A stretch of 61,965 bases of DNA from Candidatus Gastranaerophilales bacterium (GCA_944323655.1 CALUTL010000010.1:1-61965), one strand, 5' to 3'. Positions 26,402 through 36,287 are shown, counted from the stretch's first letter. A program made the numbers and translations. The notes: generated by a model from the letters alone, not told the origin.

Positions 26402-28189
26402 TTAACCGATTGTAACAAGCTCTTGACCTGTTTTAACCTGATTTCCTACTTCAATATCAACTGATTTTATAACACCTGACAAAGGTGATTTAATTTCAGT
26501 TTCCATTTTCATTGCTTCAATAACGGCAATTACGTCGCCCTCGTTAATAGTATCGCCAACTGCAACAAGCACCTTCAATACAGTTCCGGGAAGTGCAGCC
26601 TTTACAGGTTTTGCATCGCCGTCAACAGCATGATCAGCCTCTATTCCTGCTTTTAAGTTGAAATCATAAAGCTTGCCGTTAACAGTTGCTTTATTTCCTT
26701 CAAAAGCAACAGCATATTTTTTACCGTTAACAGTAACTGTATAACCGTTTGAAGAATCTTCGCTCTTAGCTTCCTTAGATTCCTGAGCATTCTTTCTAAC
26801 CCCGATTGTACCTTTACCTTCAAGGAACAATATACCTTTTTCTTTGCAAGCTGCTGAAATAAAGATATTTTCATCATTTACAGGTAAACCTGCATCTTCA
26901 AGACGTTTTGTTGCAGCCTTAATACCTTTTTCAGGATCTCTGTCGTTAATATCAACAACAAGCTCGGTTGTCGGTTGAAGGTTAAGCTGTTCACTTGCGA
27001 TTTTCACGATTTCTGAATCCGGTTCACAAGGAGTTTTACCAAAATATCCGAGAACCATTTTTCCGTAACCTTCTGCAATTTTCTTCCACTTGCCGAACAT
27101 TACGTTATTGAATGCCTGCTGGAAGTAGAACTGTGAAACTGGTGTAACTGAAGTTCCGAAACCGCCTTTTTCAACAACTTCTTTCATAGCTGCAACTACT
27201 TCAGGATATTTATCCATCAAATTGTTGTCACGAAGCATTTGAGTGTTAGCTGTCAAAGCGCCACCGGGAAGTGGTGATTGAATAATCATCGGGTTAACAG
27301 CCAAAGCTTCCGGAGGCAAGAAGTAATCTTTCATACATTCTTTAAACACTTCTTCAGTTTCTAAGATTTTTTCAATATCAACGCCAAGATCGTAATCTGT
27401 ACCTTTAACTGCATGCCACATAGAAACGATATCAGGCTGAGCTGTTCCGCCTGAAACAGGTTTCATTGAAAGGTCGATACCGTCAGCGCCGCCTTCTAAA
27501 GCTGCTAAATAAGCTGCCAAACCTGTTCCTGCTGTTTCGTGAGAATGGAATCTGATATGAGCATCAGAACCAAGAATTTCTCTTGTACGTTTTACTGTTT
27601 CATAAACTTTTCTCGGATTTGAAGTACCTGAAGCATCTTTAAATGCCAAGCTGTCGAACGGAATGCCCGCATCAAGGATGTTTCTCAAAACTTTTTCATA
27701 AAAAGCAACGTCATGAGCACCAGTGCAGCCAATCGGAAGTTCCATCATTGTGATTGTAATTTCATGCTTCAAACCGTTATCTCTGATACATTGACCAGAA
27801 TAAATAAGGTTGTTTACATCATTCAAAGCGTCAAAGTTTCTAACAGTTGTAACGCCGTGTTTTTTAAACATTTTGGCATGAAGATTGATAATATCTCTCG
27901 GCTGAGAATCAAGTCCGACAACATTCACACCTCTTGAAAGAGATTGAAGATTGATATCAGGCCCAACAGCAGCCCTGATTTTATCCATTGTTTCAAAAGC
28001 ATTTTCGTTACAGTAAAAAATCGGTGACTGGAATCTTGCACCGCCTGCAACTTCAAAATGTCTTAAACCGGCGTTTACAGCAGACTGGAGTGCCGGAATA
28101 AAATCATCAACAAATACTCTTGCTCCGTAAACGGATTGGAAACCGTCTCTAAATGAGGTATCCATAACTTTAATAAGTTTTTTTCCCAT
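26402..28189 (-). CDS. oadA: Oxaloacetate decarboxylase-type alpha subunit (biotin carrier)
   Basis: 595 aa. An N-terminal carboxyltransferase TIM barrel (DTSFRDGFQS at 10-19, FKDASG, RFHSHETAGTG with its metal His pair) is followed by a conserved linker domain and a C-terminal biotinyl domain whose EAMKMETEI carries the biotinylated Lys (about residue 562). It transfers the carboxyl group of oxaloacetate or a related acid to biotin, which OadB then decarboxylates. No biotin carboxylase gene is near, favouring a decarboxylase pump over a pyruvate carboxylase. Confidence 0.93.
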   Translation of the reverse strand: MGKKLIKVMDTSFRDGFQSVYGARVFVDDFIPALQSAVNAGLRHFEVAGGARFQSPIFYCNENAFETMDKIRAAVGPDINLQSLSRGVNVVGLDSQPRDIINLHAKMFKKHGVTTVRNFDALNDVNNLIYSGQCIRDNGLKHEITITMMELPIGCTGAHDVAFYEKVLRNILDAGIPFDSLAFKDASGTSNPRKVYETVKRTREILGSDAHIRFHSHETAGTGLAAYLAALEGGADGIDLSMKPVSGGTAQPDIVSMWHAVKGTDYDLGVDIEKILETEEVFKECMKDYFLPPEALAVNPMIIQSPLPGGALTANTQMLRDNNLMDKYPEVVAAMKEVVEKGGFGTSVTPVSQFYFQQAFNNVMFGKWKKIAEGYGKMVLGYFGKTPCEPDSEIVKIASEQLNLQPTTELVVDINDRDPEKGIKAATKRLEDAGLPVNDENIFISAACKEKGILFLEGKGTIGVRKNAQESKEAKSEDSSNGYTVTVNGKKYAVAFEGNKATVNGKLYDFNLKAGIEADHAVDGDAKPVKAALPGTVLKVLVAVGDTINEGDVIAVIEAMKMETEIKSPLSGVIKSVDIEVGNQVKTGQELVTIG

Positions 28190-28221
28190 AATCTATATCC
28201 TTTCGTAAAATTCAAAAACTT

Positions 28222-28467
28222 CTAACCGCGTAACTTAGCAACCGCAATAGCAACGGCAACTGCTTCATCAACTGAAACATTTGAACGTTTACCGGGTTTT
28301 TCCACGATTTTAACTTCTTCAGGGAATATTTTGTTCAACTGTTTAACGACCCATGACATACCGCCCATTGTCAAAACAAGAATTGCGAGAAATGCAAAAA
28401 CAAATCCCATTCCTATTCCCATAAGCACCATACCTTCTTCAAGTAATGCTAAAAAGTGTCCTATCAT
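28222..28467 (-). CDS. oadG: Oxaloacetate decarboxylase-type gamma subunit
   Basis: 81 aa. One N-terminal membrane helix (about 13-35, GMGFVFAFLAILVLTMGGMS) followed by a basic tail ending VDEAVAVAIAVAKLRG, which is usual for small OadG-like subunits that hold the alpha subunit on the membrane. It starts with an ATGA overlap with the stop of birA and lies 32 bases before oadA. Confidence 0.85.
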   Translation of the reverse strand: MIGHFLALLEEGMVLMGIGMGFVFAFLAILVLTMGGMSWVVKQLNKIFPEEVKIVEKPGKRSNVSVDEAVAVAIAVAKLRG

Positions 28468-29186
28468 ATTATATCTCCTATAGTAAGTACAAAAACTTCT
28501 TTATTTTCTTTTAAATGCAAAGCGCCATCATCGTCAATACTTTCAGCAAATCCGCATTTAATTTCATTCGGCAGTTTTACGCTAATTTCTTTTCCAATAA
28601 AATTCACTCGGCTAAGATAATCATGCTTAATAAAACAAAAGCCTTCTTCCATAAACTTATTATAATCACCAAAAAAACAGTTTAGCAAATTTGTTAAGAA
28701 ATCACTTTTTTCAGGGGCATTTGAGCCAAGTTCAATTGAAAGAGAAGTTACTTCTTTATCTGCGACTTTTTTCACATCATCAGAATCAGCCGTAACATTA
28801 ATTCCGAAACCTAAAATAATTCCTTTTAACTTTGCACCCTGCATAACTGTTTCGGATAAAATTCCAGCGATTTTTTTACCGTTAATATTAACATCATTCG
28901 GCCACTTAATTTCAGTCTTAAGTCCGTAAGATTCAATAGTTTTAGCAATACAAACGGAAAGGAATTGAGTCAGATTAACAAAATTTTTATTAAACACTTC
29001 AGAAGGTTTCAAAACTATTGAAACAAAAAGGTTACCGTCCCCCAAATCAAGCCATGACCTGTTAAGTCTTCCGCGTCCTGCTGTTTGTCTGCGAGAAGAA
29101 ATAACCGTGCAATCTTCAAGTTCTGCAAGATGTTTTTTGGCATATATATTGGTTGAGTCAGTCTCTTCCAGGCTTAAAATTTTCAT
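28464..29186 (-). CDS. birA: Biotin-protein ligase (no DNA-binding domain)
   Basis: 240 aa. Catalytic motifs GRGRLNRSW (about 38-46) and KWPNDVNINGKKIAGIL (about 94-110) make biotinyl-AMP and attach biotin to the carrier lysine. The N-terminal helix-turn-helix of regulatory BirA is absent, so it is an enzyme only. Its position at the head of the oad operon suggests it was recruited to modify OadA. An AAGAGG site precedes the ATG. Confidence 0.93.
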   Translation of the reverse strand: MKILSLEETDSTNIYAKKHLAELEDCTVISSRRQTAGRGRLNRSWLDLGDGNLFVSIVLKPSEVFNKNFVNLTQFLSVCIAKTIESYGLKTEIKWPNDVNINGKKIAGILSETVMQGAKLKGIILGFGINVTADSDDVKKVADKEVTSLSIELGSNAPEKSDFLTNLLNCFFGDYNKFMEEGFCFIKHDYLSRVNFIGKEISVKLPNEIKCGFAESIDDDGALHLKENKEVFVLTIGDII

Positions 29187-29241
29187 TTTCGCCTCTTAAA
29201 AATTCCCTATACATTGTAATTGTAATATAAACAGAAAAAAT

Positions 29242-29269
29242 TTGCGATTTTTTTTTTATGAGTTACAAT
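29242..29269 (+). promoter_or_regulatory. Promoter of the atp operon
   Basis: TTGCGA (29242-29247), a 16-base T-rich spacer and TACAAT (29264-29269). Start predicted near 29276, followed by an AAGGGAGAG ribosome site before atpB. The divergent birA promoter shares this 105-base gap. Confidence 0.5.
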
Positions 29270-29291
29270 AAAACTTGAAAAGGGAGAGAAA

Positions 29292-29981
29292 ATGGAACAT
29301 TGGATTTGTAATTTTGAGATATTTGGTCATCCTATGTCTGCAAATATGGATACACTTATTACAATGTGGTTTACAATGTTTTTGCTGATAGTTCTGGCGC
29401 TGGTAACAACACGCAAGACGACTTTAGTTCCGTCAAAATTACAGCTCGCAGCAGAGGGAATCGTAAAATATTTTTCGGGAATTGCAAAAGCCAGCATGGG
29501 CGAAGAAGCTTCCAAAAGACATTTACCGTTAATTCTGACACTTTTTATGTTTATTCTGACGGCAAATTTGGTAGGACAGCTTCCGTGGCATTTAATACAC
29601 TTAAAAACAGGCGAACTTGCTTCTCCTAACAATGACATAAATATGACAGCAGCAATGGCGATTGTTGTTTCACTTTATTATATTTACTACGGTGTAAAGA
29701 AGAAAGGTTTCCACTTCTTTTTCCACGGCTTCAGCATTGACGGTATTATAATTACACTTGTTGATACTTTGGAACTTTTTGTAAGACCTTTTTCACTTGC
29801 TTTACGACTTTTTGCAAATATTTTTGCGGGAGAAGTTTTGGTATTTACGGTTGTTGGGATTTTTGCATACTTTATTCCGCTTCCGTTTATGTTATTTGAA
29901 CTTTTTGTGGCATTAATTCAGGCTCTGGTATTCACCCTGCTTTCCACAACTTACATATCAATGGCAGTAAATGAAGAATAA
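29292..29981 (+). CDS. atpB: ATP synthase subunit a
   Basis: 229 aa, five to six membrane helices. It forms the ion half-channels against the c-ring. The essential Arg is in SLALRLFANIFAGEVL (about residues 172-187). First gene of the operon; no atpI precedes it. Confidence 0.96.
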   Translation: MEHWICNFEIFGHPMSANMDTLITMWFTMFLLIVLALVTTRKTTLVPSKLQLAAEGIVKYFSGIAKASMGEEASKRHLPLILTLFMFILTANLVGQLPWHLIHLKTGELASPNNDINMTAAMAIVVSLYYIYYGVKKKGFHFFFHGFSIDGIIITLVDTLELFVRPFSLALRLFANIFAGEVLVFTVVGIFAYFIPLPFMLFELFVALIQALVFTLLSTTYISMAVNEE

Positions 29982-30000
29982 AATATAAAGGAGAAAAATT

Positions 30001-30243
30001 ATGGCAGTTGAACAATTAGCAAATTTAGATTTAGCAAAATTGGGTGCAGGTATTGCAATCGGTTTCGGTGCAATCGGCGGAGGTTTAGGACTTGGTATTG
30101 CAACAAAAGGTGTTCTTGAAGCTATCGCAAGACAACCTGAAATGAAAGATGAAGCTTTCAAAAACTTCATTATCGGTGCAGGTCTTGCAGAAGCAACAGC
30201 TATATATGCGCTTTTGGTTGCTATGCTTTTGATTTTCGCATAA
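30001..30243 (+). CDS. atpE: ATP synthase subunit c
   Basis: 80 aa, a two-helix hairpin. The glycine-rich first helix (GAIGGGLGLG), the polar loop ARQPE (43-47) and the ion-binding Glu64 in GLAEATAIYALL are visible. Na+-type rings usually carry Gln in helix 1 and Ser after the Glu; here there is no Gln and Ala65 follows, so a proton ring is predicted. The AAGGAG site is excellent, as expected for a subunit needed in many copies. Confidence 0.96.
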   Translation: MAVEQLANLDLAKLGAGIAIGFGAIGGGLGLGIATKGVLEAIARQPEMKDEAFKNFIIGAGLAEATAIYALLVAMLLIFA

Positions 30244-30268
30244 AAAACGTTTCTAAAAGGAATTTGTC

Positions 30269-30739
30269 ATGTTTGAATTTAATGCAACATTTTTAATAGC
30301 AATGATTAGCTTTGTAGTATTCATAATAATTATGAATGCAATACTTTATAAGCCGATTCTTTCAATCATCAATAAAAGAGAAAACTATATTGATGAAAAT
30401 CTTAATGCCGCAAAAAATTCAAAAGAAAAAGCTCAAGAAATTCTTGCTGAAAAAGAAACAAAACTTGCGGAATCTTCTCTGCAAGCCAGACAGATTGTTT
30501 CTGGAAGGGTTCAACAAGAAAATGACAAAGCAAAAAGATTAACGGAAGAAGCGAAAACAACAACACAAAAAAACATAGCTTCCGCTAAAGAAAATCTGCA
30601 TAACGAAGAAATTCAAACAGCAAATTCGCTTTCCGGAAACGTAAGAGAACTTGCGGAATCAATTTCCGAAAAAATTCTCGGCGAAAAAACTTCAATTGAA
30701 AACGTTGATTATGAATTAATCAGTAAGGTGCTTAAATGA
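30269..30739 (+). CDS. atpF': ATP synthase subunit b' (first b-type gene)
   Basis: 156 aa. One N-terminal membrane helix (about 8-25) then YKPILSIINKRENYID and a long charged coiled coil: the peripheral stalk. Two different b genes in a row, as here, are a mark of cyanobacteria and other phototroph lineages. The 3' end overlaps the next gene by 4 bases. Confidence 0.85.
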   Translation: MFEFNATFLIAMISFVVFIIIMNAILYKPILSIINKRENYIDENLNAAKNSKEKAQEILAEKETKLAESSLQARQIVSGRVQQENDKAKRLTEEAKTTTQKNIASAKENLHNEEIQTANSLSGNVRELAESISEKILGEKTSIENVDYELISKVLK

Positions 30740-31233
30740 ATACAATAGGTCAAATCTGGAATTTTATAGTAACAAGCAACTTTTTCAACTTTGTTGTAAT
30801 GGTGCTTATACTCACATGGATAATTAATAAAGTAAATTTGGCCGATATATTGGAAAAAGCAGTTGTCAGCATAAAAAACACAATTGAAAAAGCCGAACAG
30901 GAAAAATCTGCCGGCGAAAAAGAGCTTCAAACAGCTTTAAAATCTGTCGAGAATTTGGATAATGAAATAAAAGAAAGAATTAACACGGCAGAAAAGCACG
31001 CAGAAAAAATTGCTCAGAATATAATAACAGAAACTGAACAGAAGGTTAAAAATATTGAAAGCAATATTGAAAGAGCTGTAACGGCAGAAGAAAAAACGAT
31101 TTCGGCAAGACTTTCAAAAAAAACGGCTGCAGCCTCGGCTGAACTTGCTAAGCTGCACATTAAAGCAGTTTTGGAAGCGAACCCTTCACTGCATGAAAAA
31201 TATATCAATCAAAGTATTGAAGAATTAGGATAA
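30736..31233 (+). CDS. atpF: ATP synthase subunit b
   Basis: 165 aa. A membrane helix (about 13-30, FFNFVVMVLILTWIINKV) then a long coiled coil rich in Glu, Lys and Ala. Pairs with the preceding b' to form the stator stalk. ATGA overlap upstream and three bases to atpH downstream. Confidence 0.88.
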   Translation: MNTIGQIWNFIVTSNFFNFVVMVLILTWIINKVNLADILEKAVVSIKNTIEKAEQEKSAGEKELQTALKSVENLDNEIKERINTAEKHAEKIAQNIITETEQKVKNIESNIERAVTAEEKTISARLSKKTAAASAELAKLHIKAVLEANPSLHEKYINQSIEELG

Positions 31234-31236
31234 AAT

Positions 31237-31782
31237 ATGAACTCAATTCAAATATCAATAACAGCAAAAAATTATGCAGACGCACTTGTTCAACTTGGAC
31301 AAGACGGAATGCTTTCGTATGATGATATTTTGAAAAATCTGGAATCAGTAAAAGAAATTTGCGCCAATTCGCCGGACTTAAATTCTGTTTTAGAAAATCC
31401 GACAATCTCGGACGAACTTAAATATTCAATTATTGATGAAGTTTTTCAAAAAGATATCCACGAAAAGATTATTGATTTTATCAAAGTTTTGATTGAGAAA
31501 AAGCGTTTCAAAGAATTTTACGGAATAGTTGAAGCATACAGAGATGAGCTTGATAAAATAAATAATCTTCAGCGGGTTTCCGTAACCTCTGCCATAGAAC
31601 TTAATGAAGAAATGAAACAAAGAATAACGGAAAAACTTCAAAAAAGACTTTCGAAAAATATTAAGGCAGAGTGGTTCACAGACAAAGAAATTATCGGAGG
31701 GCTTGTCATAAAAATCAATGACGATGTAATTGATTCAAGCCTGAAAAATAAATTGGAGAATTTAAGTAAAAATCTAATATAA
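31237..31782 (+). CDS. atpH: ATP synthase subunit delta
   Basis: 181 aa. Caps F1 and joins it to the b stalk. The N-terminal helical domain ([12 protein letters not shown]) and the C-terminal motif [20 protein letters not shown] with [11 protein letters not shown] at the end are typical. Confidence 0.92.
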   Translation: MNSIQISITAKNYADALVQLGQDGMLSYDDILKNLESVKEICANSPDLNSVLENPTISDELKYSIIDEVFQKDIHEKIIDFIKVLIEKKRFKEFYGIVEAYRDELDKINNLQRVSVTSAIELNEEMKQRITEKLQKRLSKNIKAEWFTDKEIIGGLVIKINDDVIDSSLKNKLENLSKNLI

Positions 31783-31792
31783 AGGGGAAATT

Positions 31793-33304
31793 ATGGCTCT
31801 AATAAAACCAGATGAAATCAGTTCAATAATCAAAAGCAAAATAGAGAATTATGATTTACAAACGGAAGTTGCAAACACAGGAACCGTAATTGAAATCGGC
31901 GACGGAATTGCACGAGTTTACGGTTTACGTAACGTAATGTCAAATGAGCTTGTCGTATTTGATGACGGCAGAGATACATTAGGAATTACGCTAAACCTTG
32001 AAGAAGACAACGTAGGTATTGTTATATTGGGTGAATATACCCAGATAAAAGAAGGAATGACCGTCAAAACCACCGGCAGAATTGCATCAATTCCTGTAGG
32101 CGACGGCCTAATCGGCAGGATAATAGATCCAACCGGAAAACCGATTGACGGCAAAGGCGAAATCGTATCCGACAAAACCCGTCCGATAGAAAGAGTAGCC
32201 CCTGGAATTGTTGCAAGAAAATCAGTTCACCAGCCGCTTCAGACAGGCTTAACCTCAATTGACGCTCTAACACCGATTGGTAGAGGCCAGAGAGAATTGA
32301 TTATCGGCGACAGACAAACCGGTAAAACCGCAATCGCAATTGATACAATTTTGAACCAAAAAGGACAAAACGTAATTTGTATCTACGTTGCAATCGGTCA
32401 AAAAGCTTCAACGGTAGCGCAGCTTGCAAAAGTTCTTGAAGAACACGGAGCTATGGAATATTCTCTAATAGTTTCTGCAACAGCGAATGAAAGTGCGCCG
32501 TTACAATATATCGCACCGTTTGCGGGAGTTGCAATCGGCGAAGAATTTATGGAACAAGGTAAAGATGTTCTGATAGTTTACGACGATTTAAGCAAACACG
32601 CTCAAGCATATCGTGCAATGAGTTTGCTTCTGAAAAGACCGCCTGGACGTGAAGCATACCCCGGAGATGTATTCTATCTTCACTCAAGACTTCTTGAACG
32701 TGCGGTTAAGTTAAACGACGAGCTTGGCGGTGGAAGTATTACAGCGTTACCGATTATTGAAACGCAGGCAGGAGATGTTTCGGCATATATTCCGACAAAC
32801 GTAATCTCAATCACCGACGGGCAAATTTTCTTGGAATCAAACTTGTTTAACTCAGGTGTGCGTCCTGCAATTAATGCCGGCATATCGGTTTCACGTGTAG
32901 GGGGTGCTGCTCAAACTAAGGCTATTAAACAGGTTGCAGGAAAACTTCGTCTTGACCTTGCTCAATACAGAGAACTGGAAGCATTTGCTCAATTTGCCTC
33001 CGACCTTGATCAGGCGACTAAAAACCAGCTTCTAAGAGGAGAAAAATTAACAGAAATTCTTAAACAGCCTCAATATGCACCTTTAAGCGTAGCCGAACAG
33101 GTTTCAGTATTGTTTGCTGCAAATGAAGGAATTCTTGATGATATTCCGAACAATCAAATTGCAAAATTTAAAAAAGATTGGTTTATACACCTCAAATCCA
33201 ACTTAAAAGAGCTTTCAGACAATCTTAACGACGGAAGCGCACTTTCTGATGAAGATAAAGCTCAATTAAGAGCAAGTTTGGAAGAATTTAAGAAAACATT
33301 CTAA
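31793..33304 (+). CDS. atpA: ATP synthase subunit alpha
   Basis: 503 aa, full length. P-loop GDRQTGKTA (about residues 172-180), the signature [20 protein letters not shown] near 360 and the C-terminal helical domain are all present. Non-catalytic nucleotide-binding subunit of F1. The catalytic beta (atpD) and epsilon (atpC) genes are not in the window and, as in cyanobacteria, should be elsewhere. Confidence 0.98.
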   Translation: MALIKPDEISSIIKSKIENYDLQTEVANTGTVIEIGDGIARVYGLRNVMSNELVVFDDGRDTLGITLNLEEDNVGIVILGEYTQIKEGMTVKTTGRIASIPVGDGLIGRIIDPTGKPIDGKGEIVSDKTRPIERVAPGIVARKSVHQPLQTGLTSIDALTPIGRGQRELIIGDRQTGKTAIAIDTILNQKGQNVICIYVAIGQKASTVAQLAKVLEEHGAMEYSLIVSATANESAPLQYIAPFAGVAIGEEFMEQGKDVLIVYDDLSKHAQAYRAMSLLLKRPPGREAYPGDVFYLHSRLLERAVKLNDELGGGSITALPIIETQAGDVSAYIPTNVISITDGQIFLESNLFNSGVRPAINAGISVSRVGGAAQTKAIKQVAGKLRLDLAQYRELEAFAQFASDLDQATKNQLLRGEKLTEILKQPQYAPLSVAEQVSVLFAANEGILDDIPNNQIAKFKKDWFIHLKSNLKELSDNLNDGSALSDEDKAQLRASLEEFKKTF

Positions 33305-33318
33305 GAAAGGAGCAAAGT

Positions 33319-33675
33319 ATGAAATGTTTTTATCATCATGACAGAGATGCTTTTGGTATTTGCCAGGCCTGCGGCAAAGGTTTGTGTCTTGAATGTATGG
33401 ATACTTCCAATAACATCACAAAATGCAAAAACAGTCCAAGCTGCAAAGAAAAAGTTCGCTTATTAAACATTTCATATAACAATATCCGCTCCACATTTAC
33501 TAAAGGTCAAAAAATTATTTCGATATTTGTGGGTTTGTTATTTTTTATATCCGGACTAGCCGGATTGTTTATTGCACCGATTGTAGATGATAATTTTATG
33601 ATTGTTCCCTGCATAATCTTTGTTGTAATAGGTTTTGCAATTCTTTTCAGCGCCCGCAGAATTCGAACTAACTAA
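33319..33675 (+). CDS. B-box-type zinc finger membrane protein inserted in the atp operon
   Basis: 118 aa. The first 30 residues have a Cys/His pattern like a B-box zinc finger (C3-xx-H6, C15-xx-C18, C23-xx-C26), with further Cys at 36 and 42. Two membrane helices follow (about 66-83 and 90-110). It has an AGAAAGGAG site 15 bases after atpA and ends 15 bases before atpG, so it is part of the operon. It is not a known ATP synthase subunit. It may aid assembly, or its place may be accidental. Confidence 0.75.
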   Translation: MKCFYHHDRDAFGICQACGKGLCLECMDTSNNITKCKNSPSCKEKVRLLNISYNNIRSTFTKGQKIISIFVGLLFFISGLAGLFIAPIVDDNFMIVPCIIFVVIGFAILFSARRIRTN

Positions 33676-33690
33676 TTTCAGGTATAAATT

Positions 33691-34623
33691 ATGGCAAATT
33701 TGAAAGATATAAAAAACAGAATACAAAGTGTTGAAAGCACCAGAAAAATAACACGAGCAATGAAAATGGTTGCAGCTGCTAAAGTTAAGCGAGCAGAGTC
33801 AACCGTTAAAATGTCACGGCCTTTTACAAACGAATTGAACCAGATGTTTAAAAAACTTCTTGCCTCAGTCGGTGCATACTCAAACACTACCTTAAAAATT
33901 AAAAGCGCAATTGACAATTATCCTGCACTTTTGCAAACAAGAGATACTAAAACAGCCGGTATTCTTGTAATTACATCTAACAAAGGGCTTGCCGGCGCAT
34001 ACAACGGAAATATTATCAAAAAAACCTTACAGACAATCAAAGATTATAACGAAAAAGGTATTAAAGCCATACTTTTTGTTGTAGGGCAAAAAGGTATCAG
34101 TTCATTAAAAAGAAGATGTAAAAATTTAGACTGTGAAATTGCAAAAACCTATGTTGCAATAGCGAACAACCCGACAGGTGAAGGTGCACATTCTATAGTT
34201 TCCGATATCGCTGAATATTATATAAGCGAAAAAATTGATAAAATTGAAATCATTACAACAAGATTCAAAAACATGATGAGCTATTTTATCGAAAACTGGG
34301 AAGTTCTTCCGCTTCAGACAAAAGAAGAAATTCACGAAAGACTTCACGACAATATAGCGGAACCGCTAATGGAATTTGTGCCTGATATGCATAACATTTT
34401 ACAAAAAGTTGTTCCGATGTATATTGCAAACATAATTTATCAAGCCCTTTTGGAAGCACAAGCAAGCGAATTGGCAAGCCGCATGACAGCAATGTCAGCC
34501 GCTACAAGCAATGCTGAAAAAATGCTTAAAACACTTTCAACCGAATACAACAAATCTCGTCAATTTGCGATTACTCAGGAAATTATTGAAGTTGTTTCCG
34601 GTGCAAATGCACAAATCGGTTAA
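33691..34623 (+). CDS. atpG: ATP synthase subunit gamma
   Basis: 310 aa. The central rotor shaft. N-terminal MANLKDIKNRIQSVESTRKI and C-terminal coiled coil ITQEIIEVVSGANAQI are classic. Slightly longer than the ~285-aa bacterial norm; the extra residues appear to lie before ILVITSNKGLAGAYN (about 75-92) rather than where the cyanobacterial redox insert sits. It ends 14 bases from the convergent minus-strand gene without a clear terminator. Confidence 0.95.
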   Translation: MANLKDIKNRIQSVESTRKITRAMKMVAAAKVKRAESTVKMSRPFTNELNQMFKKLLASVGAYSNTTLKIKSAIDNYPALLQTRDTKTAGILVITSNKGLAGAYNGNIIKKTLQTIKDYNEKGIKAILFVVGQKGISSLKRRCKNLDCEIAKTYVAIANNPTGEGAHSIVSDIAEYYISEKIDKIEIITTRFKNMMSYFIENWEVLPLQTKEEIHERLHDNIAEPLMEFVPDMHNILQKVVPMYIANIIYQALLEAQASELASRMTAMSAATSNAEKMLKTLSTEYNKSRQFAITQEIIEVVSGANAQIG

Positions 34624-34637
34624 CTTTATTTTATAAT

Positions 34638-36275
34638 CTATTTACTCAAAAAGTTTGTCATATTAGTTTTTGAAGAAGATAAAAAGTTATTGTTAACATT
34701 TTGCTGAGCATCAAGCGCTTTCTTTTCAGCAAGCTTTGCTTTGCGTTTTGCCTCTGATTTGTTTGTCATATAAATGTTAAGTTTAGGAATACCAATACCG
34801 AGTACTAAGCCAGAGTATAAATATCCGGCAATTTGAGCAATATTTAATACTTTTAACTGACGTCTTACAGCTCTGCCCGTATCTGATGCCGGCAAAAGCT
34901 TCATCATTTGAGAAAATTTCAAAGCTTTACCGTCTTGTGTAACCGAGCTTATATTCGAACGTTTTAATCCATCAATTAAAACCTCGTCACGTGTTTTAAG
35001 TTTTTTCTTAAAGAATGATGTTTCTTTAGGATTTTTGAGAAGCGATTTATCATTATCCATTGCAAGCGCAACGCCTTTTGCAACGAAGTTTCCTAAAACA
35101 AGCCAGTTAAAGAACCCTAAAACATCTTTTACAACAGATTCTCTTAGCTCATCCTTATCTCTTGCAACTATAAATCTTGACATAATCGTCATACCGTAAA
35201 TAAGCTTGAACTGATTTATAGTCGGGACAATACCTTTGAATTGAATGTTCTTTAACAGACCGCCTTCTTTTCTTGCCAAATCTGCTATAATCCCGCCGCC
35301 AAAGACAGTAGCTGCTGCCAACTTCCAAAGTTTAAAATTGAAACTCTTGTCTTTTTCACGTCCTTCTACTCCCACAAAACCGTCACTTCCGGTCTTTTTC
35401 TTTGTAAGGTATATATTCAACGGCTGAATCGACATTCCGACACCGCTTGCTATCGCCATACCGACAACAGTTCTGCGATTGTTTACGTTTTTAATACCTT
35501 TTATAAATTTATTCTTTGAAAACTCTGAAACTTTTTCAAATTCTGCAACAACTTTTTCTTTTGTTAATGTTTTAGAAATATTATAAATATTTTCCACGAA
35601 AGTTGAAAGATTATTAGAAGTCTCTTTTCCAAAGGCTTTCAATTTATAATCAGATTCAGAGCCTGTTGCTTCCGTTATGTAATTTACCAAAAACTGTTTT
35701 GTTGATTTCGGTATAATATCTTTGTCCATATCAGGACTTGTAAGGGCACTTAACAAACGATTTTTAACGACTTCAACATCATACTCGGAAAGTTTCTTTT
35801 CTTCGTTTCCGACAGTTGTGCTTAAATTTTTCAAAACATCATCAAGAGTATTTTTGAGTGCGTTATCTTTGTCTTTATGAATATTATCATGGAAATACTT
35901 ACCGATAATATCGAAGGACTCGTTATCAGCAAAAATTTTATCTGCTCTAACATTGAATGTTCTGTTAAGAGCCATCGAAAATGCCAAAGCTGCAAGAGAT
36001 CCGTAAACTCCGATTAATGAATGGTTAATAGTACCCGAAGCTTCACGACGACCGGTTTCCATACCTGCCGCAGGGCCTCTGTTTATAAAGTCAACCGTCG
36101 TTCTTGGCAGAACCATTGATCCTACGTCAACAGCATTTGCGCCCCAAGCCTGATTTGTATCCAAAAATCTTAGCCCTAGACTAAAATAATCGCCTGCGCC
36201 TTTAAATTGAATATTCTGTTTTTCCTTTTTGTTTTCGGTTAATGTTTTAAATTGTGGGGTTTCTTGAATTTTCAT
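34638..36275 (-). CDS. Large membrane protein, paralog 2, with two FKG motifs
   Basis: 545 aa; unknown family. FKG occurs at residues 24-26 (NIQFKGAGD) and again internally in KNIQFKGIVPT (coding bases 35232-35240). About five hydrophobic segments are visible, for example SLIGVYGSLAALAFSMAL and IAGYLYSGLVLGIGIPKL, and a Lys/Ala-rich tail follows the last. It is clearly paralogous to the gene upstream: both share VPRT/LPRT near residue 57, RREGSG/RREASG, a QP step, QFKG-xx-PT, DK-x-EL-[RK]-ES and AKG. It lies 12 bases after that gene with a GGAG site, so they are co-transcribed. Probably a lineage-specific envelope protein. Confidence 0.7.
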   Translation of the reverse strand: MKIQETPQFKTLTENKKEKQNIQFKGAGDYFSLGLRFLDTNQAWGANAVDVGSMVLPRTTVDFINRGPAAGMETGRREASGTINHSLIGVYGSLAALAFSMALNRTFNVRADKIFADNESFDIIGKYFHDNIHKDKDNALKNTLDDVLKNLSTTVGNEEKKLSEYDVEVVKNRLLSALTSPDMDKDIIPKSTKQFLVNYITEATGSESDYKLKAFGKETSNNLSTFVENIYNISKTLTKEKVVAEFEKVSEFSKNKFIKGIKNVNNRRTVVGMAIASGVGMSIQPLNIYLTKKKTGSDGFVGVEGREKDKSFNFKLWKLAAATVFGGGIIADLARKEGGLLKNIQFKGIVPTINQFKLIYGMTIMSRFIVARDKDELRESVVKDVLGFFNWLVLGNFVAKGVALAMDNDKSLLKNPKETSFFKKKLKTRDEVLIDGLKRSNISSVTQDGKALKFSQMMKLLPASDTGRAVRRQLKVLNIAQIAGYLYSGLVLGIGIPKLNIYMTNKSEAKRKAKLAEKKALDAQQNVNNNFLSSSKTNMTNFLSK

Positions 36276-36287
36276 TTTAATTTCTCC

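Noticed and set aside
30001..30243. Na+-dependent ATP synthase
   Set aside because: AtpE lacks the helix-1 Gln and the Ser after the carboxylate that are typical of Na+ rings.
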